DNA of 64,000 bases from Bacteroidota bacterium (GTDB lineage: Bacteria > Bacteroidota > Bacteroidia > Bacteroidales > P3): NCBI GenBank assembly GCA_017860275.1, contig JAFNAQ010000009.1:1-64000 (forward strand), given 5' to 3'. The notes below the pieces were generated by a model that had not been told where the DNA came from, did no database searches, and worked only from the letters and a program-made list of their open reading frames with translations. Position 1 is the first letter of the stretch. Every line of letters starts with the position of its first letter. Positions 1 to 8,481 of the stretch are shown piece after piece. A program made the translations under genes and the position numbers.

Positions 1-7
1 CTAGATT

Positions 8-439
8 ATGATTTACTACACAAAGGTAACAAGAAATGTACCTGTTGGGTACAATCCAGGGCAAAAATTTCTTTGCGCTATTGTTCGTTCTGCTCCTATT
101 TCACAAGAGCAATTGTGTGACCGTGTTGCTGCTGCTTCGTCCTTGGCTTACAATGACGTGCTTTCGGCAATTGCTGCGCTTCAGATGGAGATTGTAGAGG
201 CTTGTCTTAGTGGTCAGAGTGTACAACTTGACCAGCTTGGATTGTTTACACCTTACTTGAATGTTAAGGCAGTGGAAACAGCAGAAGAGGCTGACGTTAC
301 AACAATCAAGCGTACGAAGATTAATTTCGTTCCTAACCAAAGGTTCAAGAACCGTCTTAAGACAGTAGGTTATACCTATAAGGAAGTTATTCCTAAGGGT
401 TATGTAGACCCTAACGTTACACCACCTGTTATTCCGTAA
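8..439 (+). CDS. HU-like DNA-binding protein, paralogue 1
   Basis: This 143-residue protein belongs to the Bacteroidetes HU-like group (HU core with a variable tail), which binds DNA non-specifically or at structured sites and shapes the nucleoid. Residues about 30-115 follow the HU plan: helices containing EQLCDRVAAASSL, then the signature GQSVQLDQLGLFTPYL (family pattern G-x-x-V-x-L-x-x-L-G-x-F), then a basic strand TTIKRTKINFVPN. The tail is proline-rich (DPNVTPPVIP). An in-frame TAG at 2-4 fixes the start at or after 8. It is related to the proteins at 25046 and 50372; all three share a G-Y-x-P-G or similar lead-in or the L-G-x-F core. Specific DNA target unknown. A rho-independent terminator follows at 464. 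Confidence 0.8.
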   Translation: MIYYTKVTRNVPVGYNPGQKFLCAIVRSAPISQEQLCDRVAAASSLAYNDVLSAIAALQMEIVEACLSGQSVQLDQLGLFTPYLNVKAVETAEEADVTTIKRTKINFVPNQRFKNRLKTVGYTYKEVIPKGYVDPNVTPPVIP

Positions 440-463
440 TTGGTGGGGGTTATTATTATTGTT

Positions 464-491
464 GGGGCGCTGTTTATCTGCGCCCTTTTTT
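464..491 (+). terminator. Rho-independent terminator after the HU-like gene
   Basis: GGGCGC (465-470), loop TGTTTATCT, GCGCCC (480-485), followed by six T. It lies 25 bases after the stop of the HU-like gene. The loop and right arm are almost identical to the terminator at 62699. Confidence 0.8.
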
Positions 492-516
492 ATTGGGCGA
501 ACACATAGGTTAGCCC

Positions 517-876
517 CTACGATATTTTTTCGAGGTTTTGTTTTACTCTGTGTTTTACTATTCTTTTTATTAGGTCTTGAGGCAGGGGTTCGTTTAGGGG
601 GAATTGTATTGTTCCTTTTGAGCGTTTGTAGTCCAGAAGTTCTTCTTCGAATGGTTCTAGGTCGGCTCCTGTTGGGAAAAGACTTATATGTTTCTTGAAG
701 GCTGCGAAGTATACGAGTACTCCATTTAGTTTGTAGGCAGGCATATTCCAACTTATTGTCTCTTTTGCATCGGGTGCTGATTCAATTATTAGGCTACGCA
801 TCTCATTAAGCTTATCCTGCACTGAATCGGAAAAGTTCATGATATAATTATCAATTTCTTTATTCTTTTCAAACAT
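517..876 (-). CDS. DUF1801 (YdhG-like) family protein
   Basis: A 119-residue cytosolic protein of the DUF1801/YdhG family, small alpha/beta proteins with no settled function (a bacillary relative is described as an iron chaperone of the frataxin-like fold). Visible family features are the N-terminal helix with YIMNFSDSVQDKLNEMR, the conserved SWNMPAYKLNG stretch (family pattern W-x-M-P-x-Y) and the GADLEPFEEELLDYKRSKG to 'TIQFPLNEPLP' segment typical of the fold. It starts 5 bases after the stop of the gene at 882-1568, so the two are probably one transcript from the promoter at 1604. Family assignment is firm; the role is not. Confidence 0.8.
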   Translation of the reverse strand: MFEKNKEIDNYIMNFSDSVQDKLNEMRSLIIESAPDAKETISWNMPAYKLNGVLVYFAAFKKHISLFPTGADLEPFEEELLDYKRSKGTIQFPLNEPLPQDLIKRIVKHRVKQNLEKIS

Positions 877-881
877 AGCGA

Positions 882-1568
882 TTATTTATTATCCTTTTCT
901 AAAGCATTAAACTTAATGGATTCTTTTATCTTTATGTATGGGTTTGTGAATCTTTCGATATTTTGCTCCTTTAATGGAAAATCCTTTGCTGGTAGTATTG
1001 GCACAACCTTTACATCAAACTTATTGGCTTGATATATATTTCCTACTATTGAAGAAAAAGCCTTTGCATTTACTGGTTGATAGTAACATTCAAACTCCAC
1101 AAGACCAACTCTTTTGGGTTGTGCATTATGTAGAAACTCCTCATCGGTGGTGTAAAATCCTAACTTTTGAAGCCAGTAGTTAGACTGCAAAGACATTACA
1201 AACACATATTGAATTGTTGGATTGTCTTTAAGTATCTTTTCTATTCTTTTTAATCCATCCTTTGCATTTTCCTCTGGGATAAGAACCCTCTTGCCTCTTG
1301 GTGGAGGAGTTACGTATTCATTGCAAAGGTTTGTAATGTATATTTCTTTTGAGCGAAGCTTATTGTTTGTGAGATAGTTTATATGTTCAAATAAGTTCCT
1401 TGACTCCACGTTTCTACTTCTTTCACCGTGATCCTCTGGCATCTTCTTAAAATAATAGTCTGCAAACATTGCATATTCGGAAACATTGTCTGACCAAAAA
1501 AGGTTTGAATCCTCTCCTACAACTAATATTTTTGCATCATATAATGCCTCAAGGTCTTTTGATTTCAT
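882..1568 (-). CDS. Unknown protein, possibly uracil-DNA-glycosylase-like fold
   Basis: A 228-residue soluble protein without signal peptide or membrane segment. I do not recognise it with certainty. The start 'AKILVVGEDSNLFWSDN', the middle 'KEIYITNLCNEYVTPP' and the late 'KVVPILPAKDFPL' sit in the order of the nucleotide-binding and active-site loops of the uracil-DNA-glycosylase superfamily, so a distant member of that fold is possible, but the usual catalytic His-Pro-Ser motif is not clear (I see P-I-L-P instead). It is first in a two-gene unit with the DUF1801 protein and has its own promoter box just upstream. Function unassigned. Confidence 0.6.
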   Translation of the reverse strand: MKSKDLEALYDAKILVVGEDSNLFWSDNVSEYAMFADYYFKKMPEDHGERSRNVESRNLFEHINYLTNNKLRSKEIYITNLCNEYVTPPPRGKRVLIPEENAKDGLKRIEKILKDNPTIQYVFVMSLQSNYWLQKLGFYTTDEEFLHNAQPKRVGLVEFECYYQPVNAKAFSSIVGNIYQANKFDVKVVPILPAKDFPLKEQNIERFTNPYIKIKESIKFNALEKDNK

Positions 1569-1603
1569 ATTTTTTATTTATTAAATTGGCTTGTAATTAT
1601 TTG

Positions 1604-1611
1604 CAAATATA
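1604..1611 (-). promoter_or_regulatory. Promoter -7 box for the 1568/876 gene pair
   Basis: On the minus strand this reads TATATTTG, a match to the Bacteroidetes -7 box TAnnTTTG, 35 bases upstream of the ATG at 1568. It sits in the gap after uvrC, so the pair can be transcribed independently of the purC operon. Confidence 0.6.
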
Positions 1612-1621
1612 ACAATAATAT

Positions 1622-3445
1622 TTAGTCTTTGTGGAAGAAGTCATAGACTATTTGAGCCTTAGACTTACCTATTGACGATGTGAGTTCCTCTAAAGAGGTG
1701 GTTGAAATTTTCTTTACAGAGGTAAATTTTAGCAATAATGTCCTCGCCGTTGCCTCTCCTATTCCTTCTATGTCGGTGAGCTGTGTTCTAAATGTTGCCT
1801 TTGAACGCTTATTCCTATGATGAGTAATACCGAAGCGGTGAGCCTCATCTCTAATATTCTGAATAACCTTTAGAGTTTCGCTCCTTCTATCAAGAAATAA
1901 TGGTGTTGGGTCTCCAGGAAAGAATATCTCCTCAAGTCGCTTTGCAAGCCCAATCACTGTTACCTTATCCAAAACTTCGAGATTTTTGAGTATCTCTACT
2001 GCTGCATTAAGCTGCCCCTTACCTCCATCTATTACTATTAACTGAGGAAAGGGTTTTCCTTCTTGTTTTAACCTAGAGTATCTTCTGTAGACAACCTCTT
2101 GCATTGAAGCAAAATCATCTGGTCCTACTACAGTCTTTATATTATAGTGTTTATAGTCCTTATTCGAAGGTTTGGCATTGCGAAAAACAACACATGCTGC
2201 CACAGGTTGATTGCCCTGAGTATTTGAATTATCGAAACATTCAATATGAATTGGTGCTTCTTTCATTCCTAAGTCTTTCCTCATCTGCTCTACTATCCTC
2301 CTACCATGACGTTCTGGGTCGACAAGGGTAGCCTTCTTAATCTTGTCGTACTTATGAAATTTAGCATTATGCTCCGATAGCTCAAGAAGTTTCTTTTTCT
2401 CTCCTGTTTGAGGGACGGTTTGCGTAACATAATCTTCGGGGAGGTCTAAATATTCTGGAACGATTATCTCTCTGCCTACCCAATTCATCTTGTCTTTGGA
2501 TTGAATTATTGCCGAGGTAAATAGTTCTATATCGCTTTCATCAAGTTTTTTTATTACCTCACTTGAGAAGGCTGAAACTACGTTCCCATCTATTACCTTC
2601 ATCATATTGAAATGTATTGAATTCTCTGCACTTACATATGCAAAGACCTCTACATTCTTTATCGTACTTGAAACAATTGCCGATCTACTATGATAGCTCT
2701 CCATAAGCATTATCCTTTCCTTGACCTCATTTGCCTCTTCGAATCTTAGCTCTGAGGCATAATCCATCATGGTTTGTTTCATTTCCCTAATTAAGGAACT
2801 TAAGTCTCCCTTGACAAGTTTCTTTATAATATTTATTGTTTGTGCATATTCTTCCTTAGTCTGCAAACCTTCACAAGGAGCATCGCATAACTTGATTTGA
2901 TAGTTAAGACAAGCCTTAAACCTTCCTTGGCGAATATTTTCCTCTGTTAGATTAAGATTACATGTCCTATATCTAAACATTAGACGAATAATATCTAAGA
3001 GTTCCTTCATTGTCCTCTTCGAAGGATAGGGACCAAAGTAAAGCGAGCCGTCTTTTATCACATTTCTTGTTGAGAATATTTTCGGAAAGGCTTCATTCGT
3101 TATCCTTATCCATGGATATGACTTATCGTCTTTTAGAAGTATATTGTACTTGGGTTTATACTTCTTTATTAAATTACATTCTAAGAGCAATGCCTCTGTT
3201 TCTGAGGCAACATGTATTAATTGTATATCATAAATCTTTCTGACAAGTAGTTTGGTCTTAGAGTTATGAGTTGCATCGTTTCTAAAATAGGAAAGGATAC
3301 GATTCTTTAAATTCTTGGCCTTGCCAACATAAAGAATCGTACCCTTTTCATCAAAATACTGATATACACCAGGTGTCTCAGTTAGAGTTTGGAGTATTGG
3401 TAAGAGTTTATCGTAATGAGGATTAACATTATACTCCTGTTTCAT
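1622..3445 (-). CDS. uvrC: Excinuclease ABC subunit C
   Basis: UvrC makes both incisions in nucleotide excision repair after UvrAB damage recognition. The 607-residue length is normal. The N-terminal GIY-YIG nuclease is clear: GVYQY at residues 26-30 and YVGKAKNLKNR at 39-49. A cysteine pair region (CNLNLTEENIRQGRFKAC, LCDAPCEG) follows, then a UVR coiled segment (LIREMKQTMMDYASELRFEEA), the RNase H-like C-terminal nuclease (IECFDNSNTQGNQPVAACVV; VIDGGKGQLNAA), and a helix-hairpin-helix end (DIEGIGEATARTLL). The ATG overlaps the gldH stop by one base (TAATG), indicating translational coupling in a purC-gldH-uvrC operon. Confidence 0.97.
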   Translation of the reverse strand: MKQEYNVNPHYDKLLPILQTLTETPGVYQYFDEKGTILYVGKAKNLKNRILSYFRNDATHNSKTKLLVRKIYDIQLIHVASETEALLLECNLIKKYKPKYNILLKDDKSYPWIRITNEAFPKIFSTRNVIKDGSLYFGPYPSKRTMKELLDIIRLMFRYRTCNLNLTEENIRQGRFKACLNYQIKLCDAPCEGLQTKEEYAQTINIIKKLVKGDLSSLIREMKQTMMDYASELRFEEANEVKERIMLMESYHSRSAIVSSTIKNVEVFAYVSAENSIHFNMMKVIDGNVVSAFSSEVIKKLDESDIELFTSAIIQSKDKMNWVGREIIVPEYLDLPEDYVTQTVPQTGEKKKLLELSEHNAKFHKYDKIKKATLVDPERHGRRIVEQMRKDLGMKEAPIHIECFDNSNTQGNQPVAACVVFRNAKPSNKDYKHYNIKTVVGPDDFASMQEVVYRRYSRLKQEGKPFPQLIVIDGGKGQLNAAVEILKNLEVLDKVTVIGLAKRLEEIFFPGDPTPLFLDRRSETLKVIQNIRDEAHRFGITHHRNKRSKATFRTQLTDIEGIGEATARTLLLKFTSVKKISTTSLEELTSSIGKSKAQIVYDFFHKD

Positions 3446-3966
3446 TATTTTTTTGCATCAACATCGTAATCTAGGTCAGACTTTTTTATTTCCAGACCAA
3501 CATCCATTATACCTGTAACTTCAAACTTGCTACAGAAATTTGAGATAACAAATTTATATTCTCCCTTTTCTGGGAAGTATGTATATTGTTTAACAACTTC
3601 TTTCACATCAATTATATCACCTAATTGCTCTCCAACAAAGTCTTTTCCTTCTCTGTCTTTAAGTTTTATAGTATGAACTGTTTCTTTTTTTATTCCAGAA
3701 GGAGAGATAACTCTTAGCACGAATGAAATCTCATCAATATTGATATATGGTGTATGACGAAATGAAACGTAAATATCATAAGTATCTTCAACAGAAGGTA
3801 TATTGATTTTTTCAAAAGTAACATCCTTACCTTCTTTTATTCTATTCCAAGAATTTGTTTTAAACTCAATTGTCTCCTTATAAACTGTATTGTTGTTACA
3901 GCTAATAAAAGATATGGATACAAGAGTAATCAGAAATACTCGTTTTAAAAAAATCAATGTTTTCAT
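3445..3966 (-). CDS. gldH: Gliding motility lipoprotein GldH
   Basis: GldH is an outer-envelope lipoprotein needed for gliding in Flavobacterium and widely kept in T9SS-bearing Bacteroidetes, including non-gliders. The 173-residue protein has a hydrophobic signal and a lipobox ending at Cys23 (SISFISC followed by Asn residues). The body contains YDIYVSFRHTPYINIDEISF and the later 'FPEKGEYKFVISNFCS', both placed as in the family. It lies between purC (4-base gap) and uvrC (1-base overlap). With seven T9SS cargo proteins in the window, its presence supports an active type IX system, although no core T9SS gene (porK/L/M/N type) is seen here. Confidence 0.85.
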   Translation of the reverse strand: MKTLIFLKRVFLITLVSISFISCNNNTVYKETIEFKTNSWNRIKEGKDVTFEKINIPSVEDTYDIYVSFRHTPYINIDEISFVLRVISPSGIKKETVHTIKLKDREGKDFVGEQLGDIIDVKEVVKQYTYFPEKGEYKFVISNFCSKFEVTGIMDVGLEIKKSDLDYDVDAKK

Positions 3967-3970
3967 AATA

Positions 3971-4918
3971 TTATCTTACGCTAGTTAACCAATTCTTAAG
4001 ATTATTCTCAATTCTTTCTTGAACATTCTCTGTCTCGTTTCTAACAAACTTCTCTCCAACAATATTTTCGTATAACTCAATATATCTTTCTGAAATTTGT
4101 GAAATGATTTCTGGAGTCATCTCTGGTACTGCTTGTCCTTCTTGTCCTTGGAACCCATTTTCCATTAACCACTCACGAACAAACTCCTTTGATAATTGGC
4201 GTTGTTTTTCACTCTTAGCTTGACGCTCCTGATAACCCTCAAGGTGGAAATAACGAGAAGAATCTGGAGTATGGATTTCATCAATTAAATAAATAACTCC
4301 ATCTGCCTTTCCAAATTCATATTTTGTATCAACTAAGATTAGACCACGCTCTTTAGCAATTTGAGTGCCTCTTTCGAATAAAGCAAGGGTATATTTTTCT
4401 AATTGCTCGTAGTCTTCTTTGGTTACTAAACCATGTTTAATAATATCTTCTTTCGAAATATCTTCATCATGACCTATTGCTTCCTTTGTTGTTGGAGTAA
4501 TTATTGGCTGAGGAAATTTATCATTTTCTTTTAGTCCCTCTGGTAGGCTAACTCCACATAGAGTTCTTTTACCAGCAGAATATTCTCTCCATGCATGTCC
4601 AGAAAGGTATCCTCTTACAACCATTTCTACTTTGAATGGTTCACACATACGACCAACTGTTACCATTGGGTCAGGAACAGCTATCTTCCAATTTGGCACA
4701 ATATCCATTGTTGCATCTAAGAACTTAGCGGCAATTTGATTCAACACTTGTCCTTTGAAAGGGATGCCTTTTGGAAGAACAACATCAAATGCGGAAATTC
4801 TATCCGAAACAACCATCATTAAATATTGATTATCGATATTGTACACGTCACGTACCTTACCAACATAAAGGTCTTTTTGACCTTCAAAATTAAAATTAGT
4901 TTTTACAACTGCATTCAT
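3971..4918 (-). CDS. purC: Phosphoribosylaminoimidazole-succinocarboxamide synthase
   Basis: PurC joins aspartate to CAIR using ATP, a late step of purine synthesis. The 315-residue length fits the long bacterial/eukaryotic-like form. The ATP-binding start GKVRDVY (20-26), SDRISAFD (38-45), the substrate region '[19 protein letters not shown]', and the late acidic '[20 protein letters not shown]' are all present. It is first in the operon with gldH and uvrC, a grouping of housekeeping genes without an obvious shared pathway. A good promoter sits 25-56 bases upstream. Confidence 0.97.
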   Translation of the reverse strand: MNAVVKTNFNFEGQKDLYVGKVRDVYNIDNQYLMMVVSDRISAFDVVLPKGIPFKGQVLNQIAAKFLDATMDIVPNWKIAVPDPMVTVGRMCEPFKVEMVVRGYLSGHAWREYSAGKRTLCGVSLPEGLKENDKFPQPIITPTTKEAIGHDEDISKEDIIKHGLVTKEDYEQLEKYTLALFERGTQIAKERGLILVDTKYEFGKADGVIYLIDEIHTPDSSRYFHLEGYQERQAKSEKQRQLSKEFVREWLMENGFQGQEGQAVPEMTPEIISQISERYIELYENIVGEKFVRNETENVQERIENNLKNWLTSVR

Positions 4919-4942
4919 GGAATTATAAATTTATTTATGATG

Positions 4943-4974
4943 CAAAGATAGTTCTTAAAACTATTTCTACAAAC
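4943..4974 (-). promoter_or_regulatory. Promoter of purC-gldH-uvrC
   Basis: On the minus strand a -33 box GTTTG (4970-4974) and a -7 box TATCTTTG (4943-4950) are separated by 19 bases, matching the Bacteroidetes primary sigma factor consensus (TTTG, 19-21 bases, TAnnTTTG). Confidence 0.75.
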
Positions 4975-5066
4975 ATTTATTTCTGTCAAAATGAACTTTT
5001 CTTGACGAATTTAGTATTATTATTATAATAAATTAGTTTTTTATTTTTTTTATGTAATTTTCTTCG

Positions 5067-5074
5067 TAGATTTG
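5067..5074 (+). promoter_or_regulatory. Promoter -7 box of the OmpA-domain gene
   Basis: TAGATTTG, a TAnnTTTG match, 19 bases before the ATG at 5094. A T-rich run lies where the -33 box should be. Confidence 0.6.
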
Positions 5075-5093
5075 CACTTTAATTTTATATAGG

Positions 5094-6374
5094 ATGAAAA
5101 AGGTTATTATTTCATTTATCATTTTAATGATTGCCCTTGTTTCTGTAGCAGATGCTCAACAGAATAAAACAAGCACAACAAATAAGAAGGGGAAGAAAAT
5201 AGCTCCAAAACCTCAACAACCTACTGAGGTTGCTCTTCCAAGTAGAAGTTCAGATTGTTTCTTTGCTGCACCTTTAACAATTGATGTTGCTTTTGGCCCT
5301 ACAGAACCTCTAAGAGGATATGGATTTGTTAGCGAAATTAAACCCGATGGCAAGGTAAAAAATGTTTTTTCACAAGAGCATAATACTGTTTGGTATATTG
5401 TAAAGATACCTTATGCAGGAAAGCTTTGCATCGATATTACTCCAAAATCTACTTCCGATGACTATGATTTATTAGTCTATAAATATACCGACAAATACTT
5501 TTGTAATAGAATTATTGGGAACAAGGTTTCTCCATTACGTTCTGTAATGTCTGCCTCAGATGTTTCAAAAGGAGGCAAAACAGGATTAAGCATTGGTGGA
5601 ACACTTACGAGCATTCCTAAAAGTTCTGTTGTTGACTATGGGAAATATATAGACGTTAAAGAAGATGAGAAATATGTAATTGTTGTGGATAACCTTACCG
5701 ATGGAGGTCTTGGTCACACAATACTTGCTTCTATAAATACTAATTTTGCTCCTCTTACTGTATTGCCTATCGATAGCATGAACAGAGAAAGAACAACAGC
5801 AAATATTATTGTAACAGAAGCTGGAACAGAAAGAGTAGTATTCGAAAGAGAAGACGCTGGTGCTCAAAAACTAAAGATACTACCAAATAAATCTTACGCT
5901 ATTTCTCTTAAGAAAGATGGTTATTTCAACTACTTTAGAGAGGTGTCTCATGCACAAGCAATCAAAGATTCTATACTTACAGCTAGACTTATTGAAATAA
6001 AAGTTGGAGCAAACCTACCAATGAAGGGAGATATTTACTTCGATATTGACGAACAAAATAATGTTACAGTAATGCCAGACTCTTACTATGTACTTGAAGA
6101 AATAGTAAAAGTCTTACAAGAATATCCAAGAATATCTGTTGACATCATTGGTCGAATTGCAACCGAAGGGCTAAACCTTAGAAAAGATTCCGAACACTCT
6201 CTTCTAAGAGCTGAGGCAATAAAGAACTATCTAATAGGAAGAGGAATACCCGAAGCAAATCTAAGAGCAAGAGGTTCATTTATCAAAGAACTAGAAAAAC
6301 AAATAATAGCTCAAAAGAAAACCCAAAGCCTAATAAACCCTCGTTGCGAAATAAAAATAACGAAGACAAAATAG
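5094..6374 (+). CDS. Secreted OmpA-domain protein
   Basis: A 426-residue envelope protein. Residues 1-22 are a signal peptide ending ADA-Q. A basic Lys/Pro-rich stretch follows (TTNKKGKKIAPKPQQ), then a beta-rich region of about residues 50-300 with no recognised domain, in part resembling a pre-peptidase-like jelly roll ('VWYIVKIPYAGKLCIDITPK', 'DDYDLLVYKYTDKYFC'). From about residue 310 there is an OmpA/MotB peptidoglycan-binding domain: GDIYFDIDEQNN, 'VDIIGRIATEG', 'SLLRAEAIKNYLIGRGIPE', 'LRARGSF'. The expected Asp and Arg of the diaminopimelate pocket fall in these segments, though the usual 'GHTD' is replaced by GRIAT. It is a single-gene unit bounded by its own promoter and a bidirectional terminator. 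Likely tethers the outer membrane to the wall. Confidence 0.8.
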   Translation: MKKVIISFIILMIALVSVADAQQNKTSTTNKKGKKIAPKPQQPTEVALPSRSSDCFFAAPLTIDVAFGPTEPLRGYGFVSEIKPDGKVKNVFSQEHNTVWYIVKIPYAGKLCIDITPKSTSDDYDLLVYKYTDKYFCNRIIGNKVSPLRSVMSASDVSKGGKTGLSIGGTLTSIPKSSVVDYGKYIDVKEDEKYVIVVDNLTDGGLGHTILASINTNFAPLTVLPIDSMNRERTTANIIVTEAGTERVVFEREDAGAQKLKILPNKSYAISLKKDGYFNYFREVSHAQAIKDSILTARLIEIKVGANLPMKGDIYFDIDEQNNVTVMPDSYYVLEEIVKVLQEYPRISVDIIGRIATEGLNLRKDSEHSLLRAEAIKNYLIGRGIPEANLRARGSFIKELEKQIIAQKKTQSLINPRCEIKITKTK

Positions 6375-6412
6375 TATCTAGAACAAAATAGCGAAAAAGA
6401 ATTAACAGCAAT

Positions 6413-6452
6413 AAAAAAGCTCTCTTGAAATAAATATCAAGGGAGCTTTTTT
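6413..6452. terminator. Bidirectional terminator between the OmpA-domain gene and murA
   Basis: Arms at 6413-6428 (AAAAAAGCTCTCTTGA) and 6437-6452 pair over 16 positions with one G-T pair and an 8-base loop. The A-run and T-run make it work on both strands, serving the two convergent genes. Confidence 0.88.
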
Positions 6453-6476
6453 GTTATAACAATTATCTTTTGTTTA

Positions 6477-7784
6477 TTATTCGATTCTTCTGATTTCTGC
6501 TCCTAGGGCACGAAGTCTTTCGTCTATTTTTTGGTATCCCCTGTCTATTTGTTCTATATTGTCTATTGTACTTGTTCCCTTTGCTGAAAGTGCTGCTATT
6601 AGTAATGCTACCCCTGCTCTAATATCTGGTGATGTCATCTTTACTCCTCTTAATTGATAGGATTTGGCAGAACCAATAACTGTTGCTCTGTGTGGGTCAC
6701 AAAGAATTATCTGCGCTCCCATATCAATTAATTTATCTACAAAGAACAATCTGCTTTCAAACATCTTTTGATGAATAAGTACACTACCCTTTGCTTGAGT
6801 TGCAACAACAAGAGCAATAGATATTAAGTCTGGGGTAAAACCAGGCCATGGAGAGTCTGCTATTGTCATTATCGAACCATCCATAAATCTTTCTACCTCA
6901 TAAATATCTTGCTCAGGAATATGAATATCGTCTCCTATTAACTCCATCTTTATCCCTAATCTTTTAAAGACTTCGGGAATAATTCCAAGTTGCTTATAGT
7001 TTACATCTTTGATTGTAATATCAGAGCCTGTCATTGCTGCAAGCCCAATAAAACTTCCTACCTCAATCATATCGGGAAGTAGTCTATGCTCACATCCTCC
7101 TAACTCACTAACACCTTCAATTGTTAAGAGATTAGAGCCTACCCCTGTTATCTTAGCACCCATATTATTCAACATGGTACATAACTGAAAGATATATGGC
7201 TCACAAGCTGCATTAAAAATTGTAGTAGTTCCTTCGGCTTTAACAGCTGCCATAACAATATTTGCAGTTCCTGTAACCGATGCCTCATCTAAAAGCATAT
7301 AACATCCCTTCAGTTTATCTGCTGTCACAGAATAACAAGCAGTATCTTTATGATAAACTACCTCGGCACCCAGTTTTTCAAATCCAATGAAATGAGTATC
7401 TAAACGTCTGCGACCTATCTTATCTCCACCAGGAGTTGGAATGTATGCCTCTTTAAAACGAGCAAGAAGTGGACCAACAACCATTACAGAACCACGAAGA
7501 ACTCCTGCTAGATTAGAGTACTGCTCTGTCTTTAGAATATTAACATCAATATTATCAGCTTTGAATGAATATTTACCTGTTGAAAGTTTTTTTACCTTTA
7601 CTCCCAAGAATATAAGTAACTCTATTAACTTATTTACATCACGGATATCAGGAATATTATCCATTATAACCTCCTCTGAGGTCAGAAGCACAGCAGATAT
7701 AACTTGCAGGGCTTCGTTCTTAGCCCCTTGCGGAGTAATCTCTCCCTTTAGCTTTTTACCTCCAATTATTTCAAAAGAACTCAT
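6477..7784 (-). CDS. murA: UDP-N-acetylglucosamine 1-carboxyvinyltransferase
   Basis: MurA transfers enolpyruvate to UDP-GlcNAc, the first committed step of peptidoglycan synthesis. The 435-residue length is normal. The N-terminal 'LKGEITPQGAKNEALQVIS' holds the family Lys-Asn pair of the substrate site. The active-site loop reads PTPGGDKIGRRRL, so the position of the usual catalytic cysteine (Cys115 in E. coli) is Asp121, with codon GAT. This Cys-to-Asp change is known in mycobacterial and chlamydial MurA and gives fosfomycin insensitivity; I believe it is common in Bacteroidetes but could not check. It is last in pcrA-DUF4290-murA, 7 bases after the DUF4290 gene. Confidence 0.96.
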   Translation of the reverse strand: MSSFEIIGGKKLKGEITPQGAKNEALQVISAVLLTSEEVIMDNIPDIRDVNKLIELLIFLGVKVKKLSTGKYSFKADNIDVNILKTEQYSNLAGVLRGSVMVVGPLLARFKEAYIPTPGGDKIGRRRLDTHFIGFEKLGAEVVYHKDTACYSVTADKLKGCYMLLDEASVTGTANIVMAAVKAEGTTTIFNAACEPYIFQLCTMLNNMGAKITGVGSNLLTIEGVSELGGCEHRLLPDMIEVGSFIGLAAMTGSDITIKDVNYKQLGIIPEVFKRLGIKMELIGDDIHIPEQDIYEVERFMDGSIMTIADSPWPGFTPDLISIALVVATQAKGSVLIHQKMFESRLFFVDKLIDMGAQIILCDPHRATVIGSAKSYQLRGVKMTSPDIRAGVALLIAALSAKGTSTIDNIEQIDRGYQKIDERLRALGAEIRRIE

Positions 7785-7791
7785 AGTTGGA

Positions 7792-8478
7792 TTATTTTTG
7801 ATTACGGTTAAACTTAGGTGCTGGACTATTAAACTTGTTGTTTGTGCGTCTTTGATTTGGGTTGGAGTTGTTTGCAGGAGTATTGGTTCTGCTTGGTCCC
7901 TTTGAGGGAGTCTTTTTTCTATTATTGTTTAATATATTCCTAGTAGTGTTTAGCTTAAAGTCTTCTTGAAGTTTTAGCTGACCTTTTGACAACTGTTCAA
8001 AATGTTTTAAAATCAACTCGTCATCAACAGAATCTCTATTCCATTGAAGGTAAGACTTCTTTAACTGTTGTGCAATTAGTTCAATCAAGACACTTTTCTC
8101 TTCAGACTCTTCCATTTCGATTAATTTCTTAATCATATTCTCTAGGACATTGCCATAAGGTCCAAACTCAATCTTGCTGTTTTTATAAGTAAGTAACTGA
8201 GGAGGGCTCAAACGTTCTTTAATATCTGGAATAGGATAAGGAGAATCAACATCTAATTTGTAATCAGAGATAATAAAAAGATGATCCCATAGCTTATGTT
8301 TGTAATCTACAATATTCTTCGCCTCAGGATTAACATTTGACATTGAATTAATAATAAGATTAGCGTAAGCTGTACGTTTAGCTCTATCTTCAATAGTAAA
8401 TGCATATTCTACCATTTTCTGTACATTTCTACCATATTCTGGTATCCTCAATTCCATTCTCTCTGTATTGTATTCCAT
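7792..8478 (-). CDS. DUF4290 domain protein
   Basis: A 228-residue cytosolic protein of the Bacteroidetes-specific DUF4290 family, function unknown. Typical features are the start MEYNTERMELRIPEYGRNVQ, the helical 'YAFTIEDRAKRTAYANLII' and 'DYKHKLWDHLFIISDYKLD', and 'EFGPYGNVLENMIK'. The last 55 residues are a disordered basic tail rich in Asn, Arg and Pro (NNRKKTPSKGPSRTNTPAN), which suggests contact with RNA or DNA. It sits 3 bases after pcrA and 7 bases before murA, a gene order often kept in Bacteroidetes, hinting at a housekeeping role. Confidence 0.85.
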   Translation of the reverse strand: MEYNTERMELRIPEYGRNVQKMVEYAFTIEDRAKRTAYANLIINSMSNVNPEAKNIVDYKHKLWDHLFIISDYKLDVDSPYPIPDIKERLSPPQLLTYKNSKIEFGPYGNVLENMIKKLIEMEESEEKSVLIELIAQQLKKSYLQWNRDSVDDELILKHFEQLSKGQLKLQEDFKLNTTRNILNNNRKKTPSKGPSRTNTPANNSNPNQRRTNNKFNSPAPKFNRNQK

Positions 8479-8481
8479 ATT

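Noticed and set aside
101-751. Long minus-strand open frame of 216 codons over the first HU-like gene.
   Set aside because: It covers the well-supported HU-like and DUF1801 genes and reads as low-complexity basic sequence with no family.
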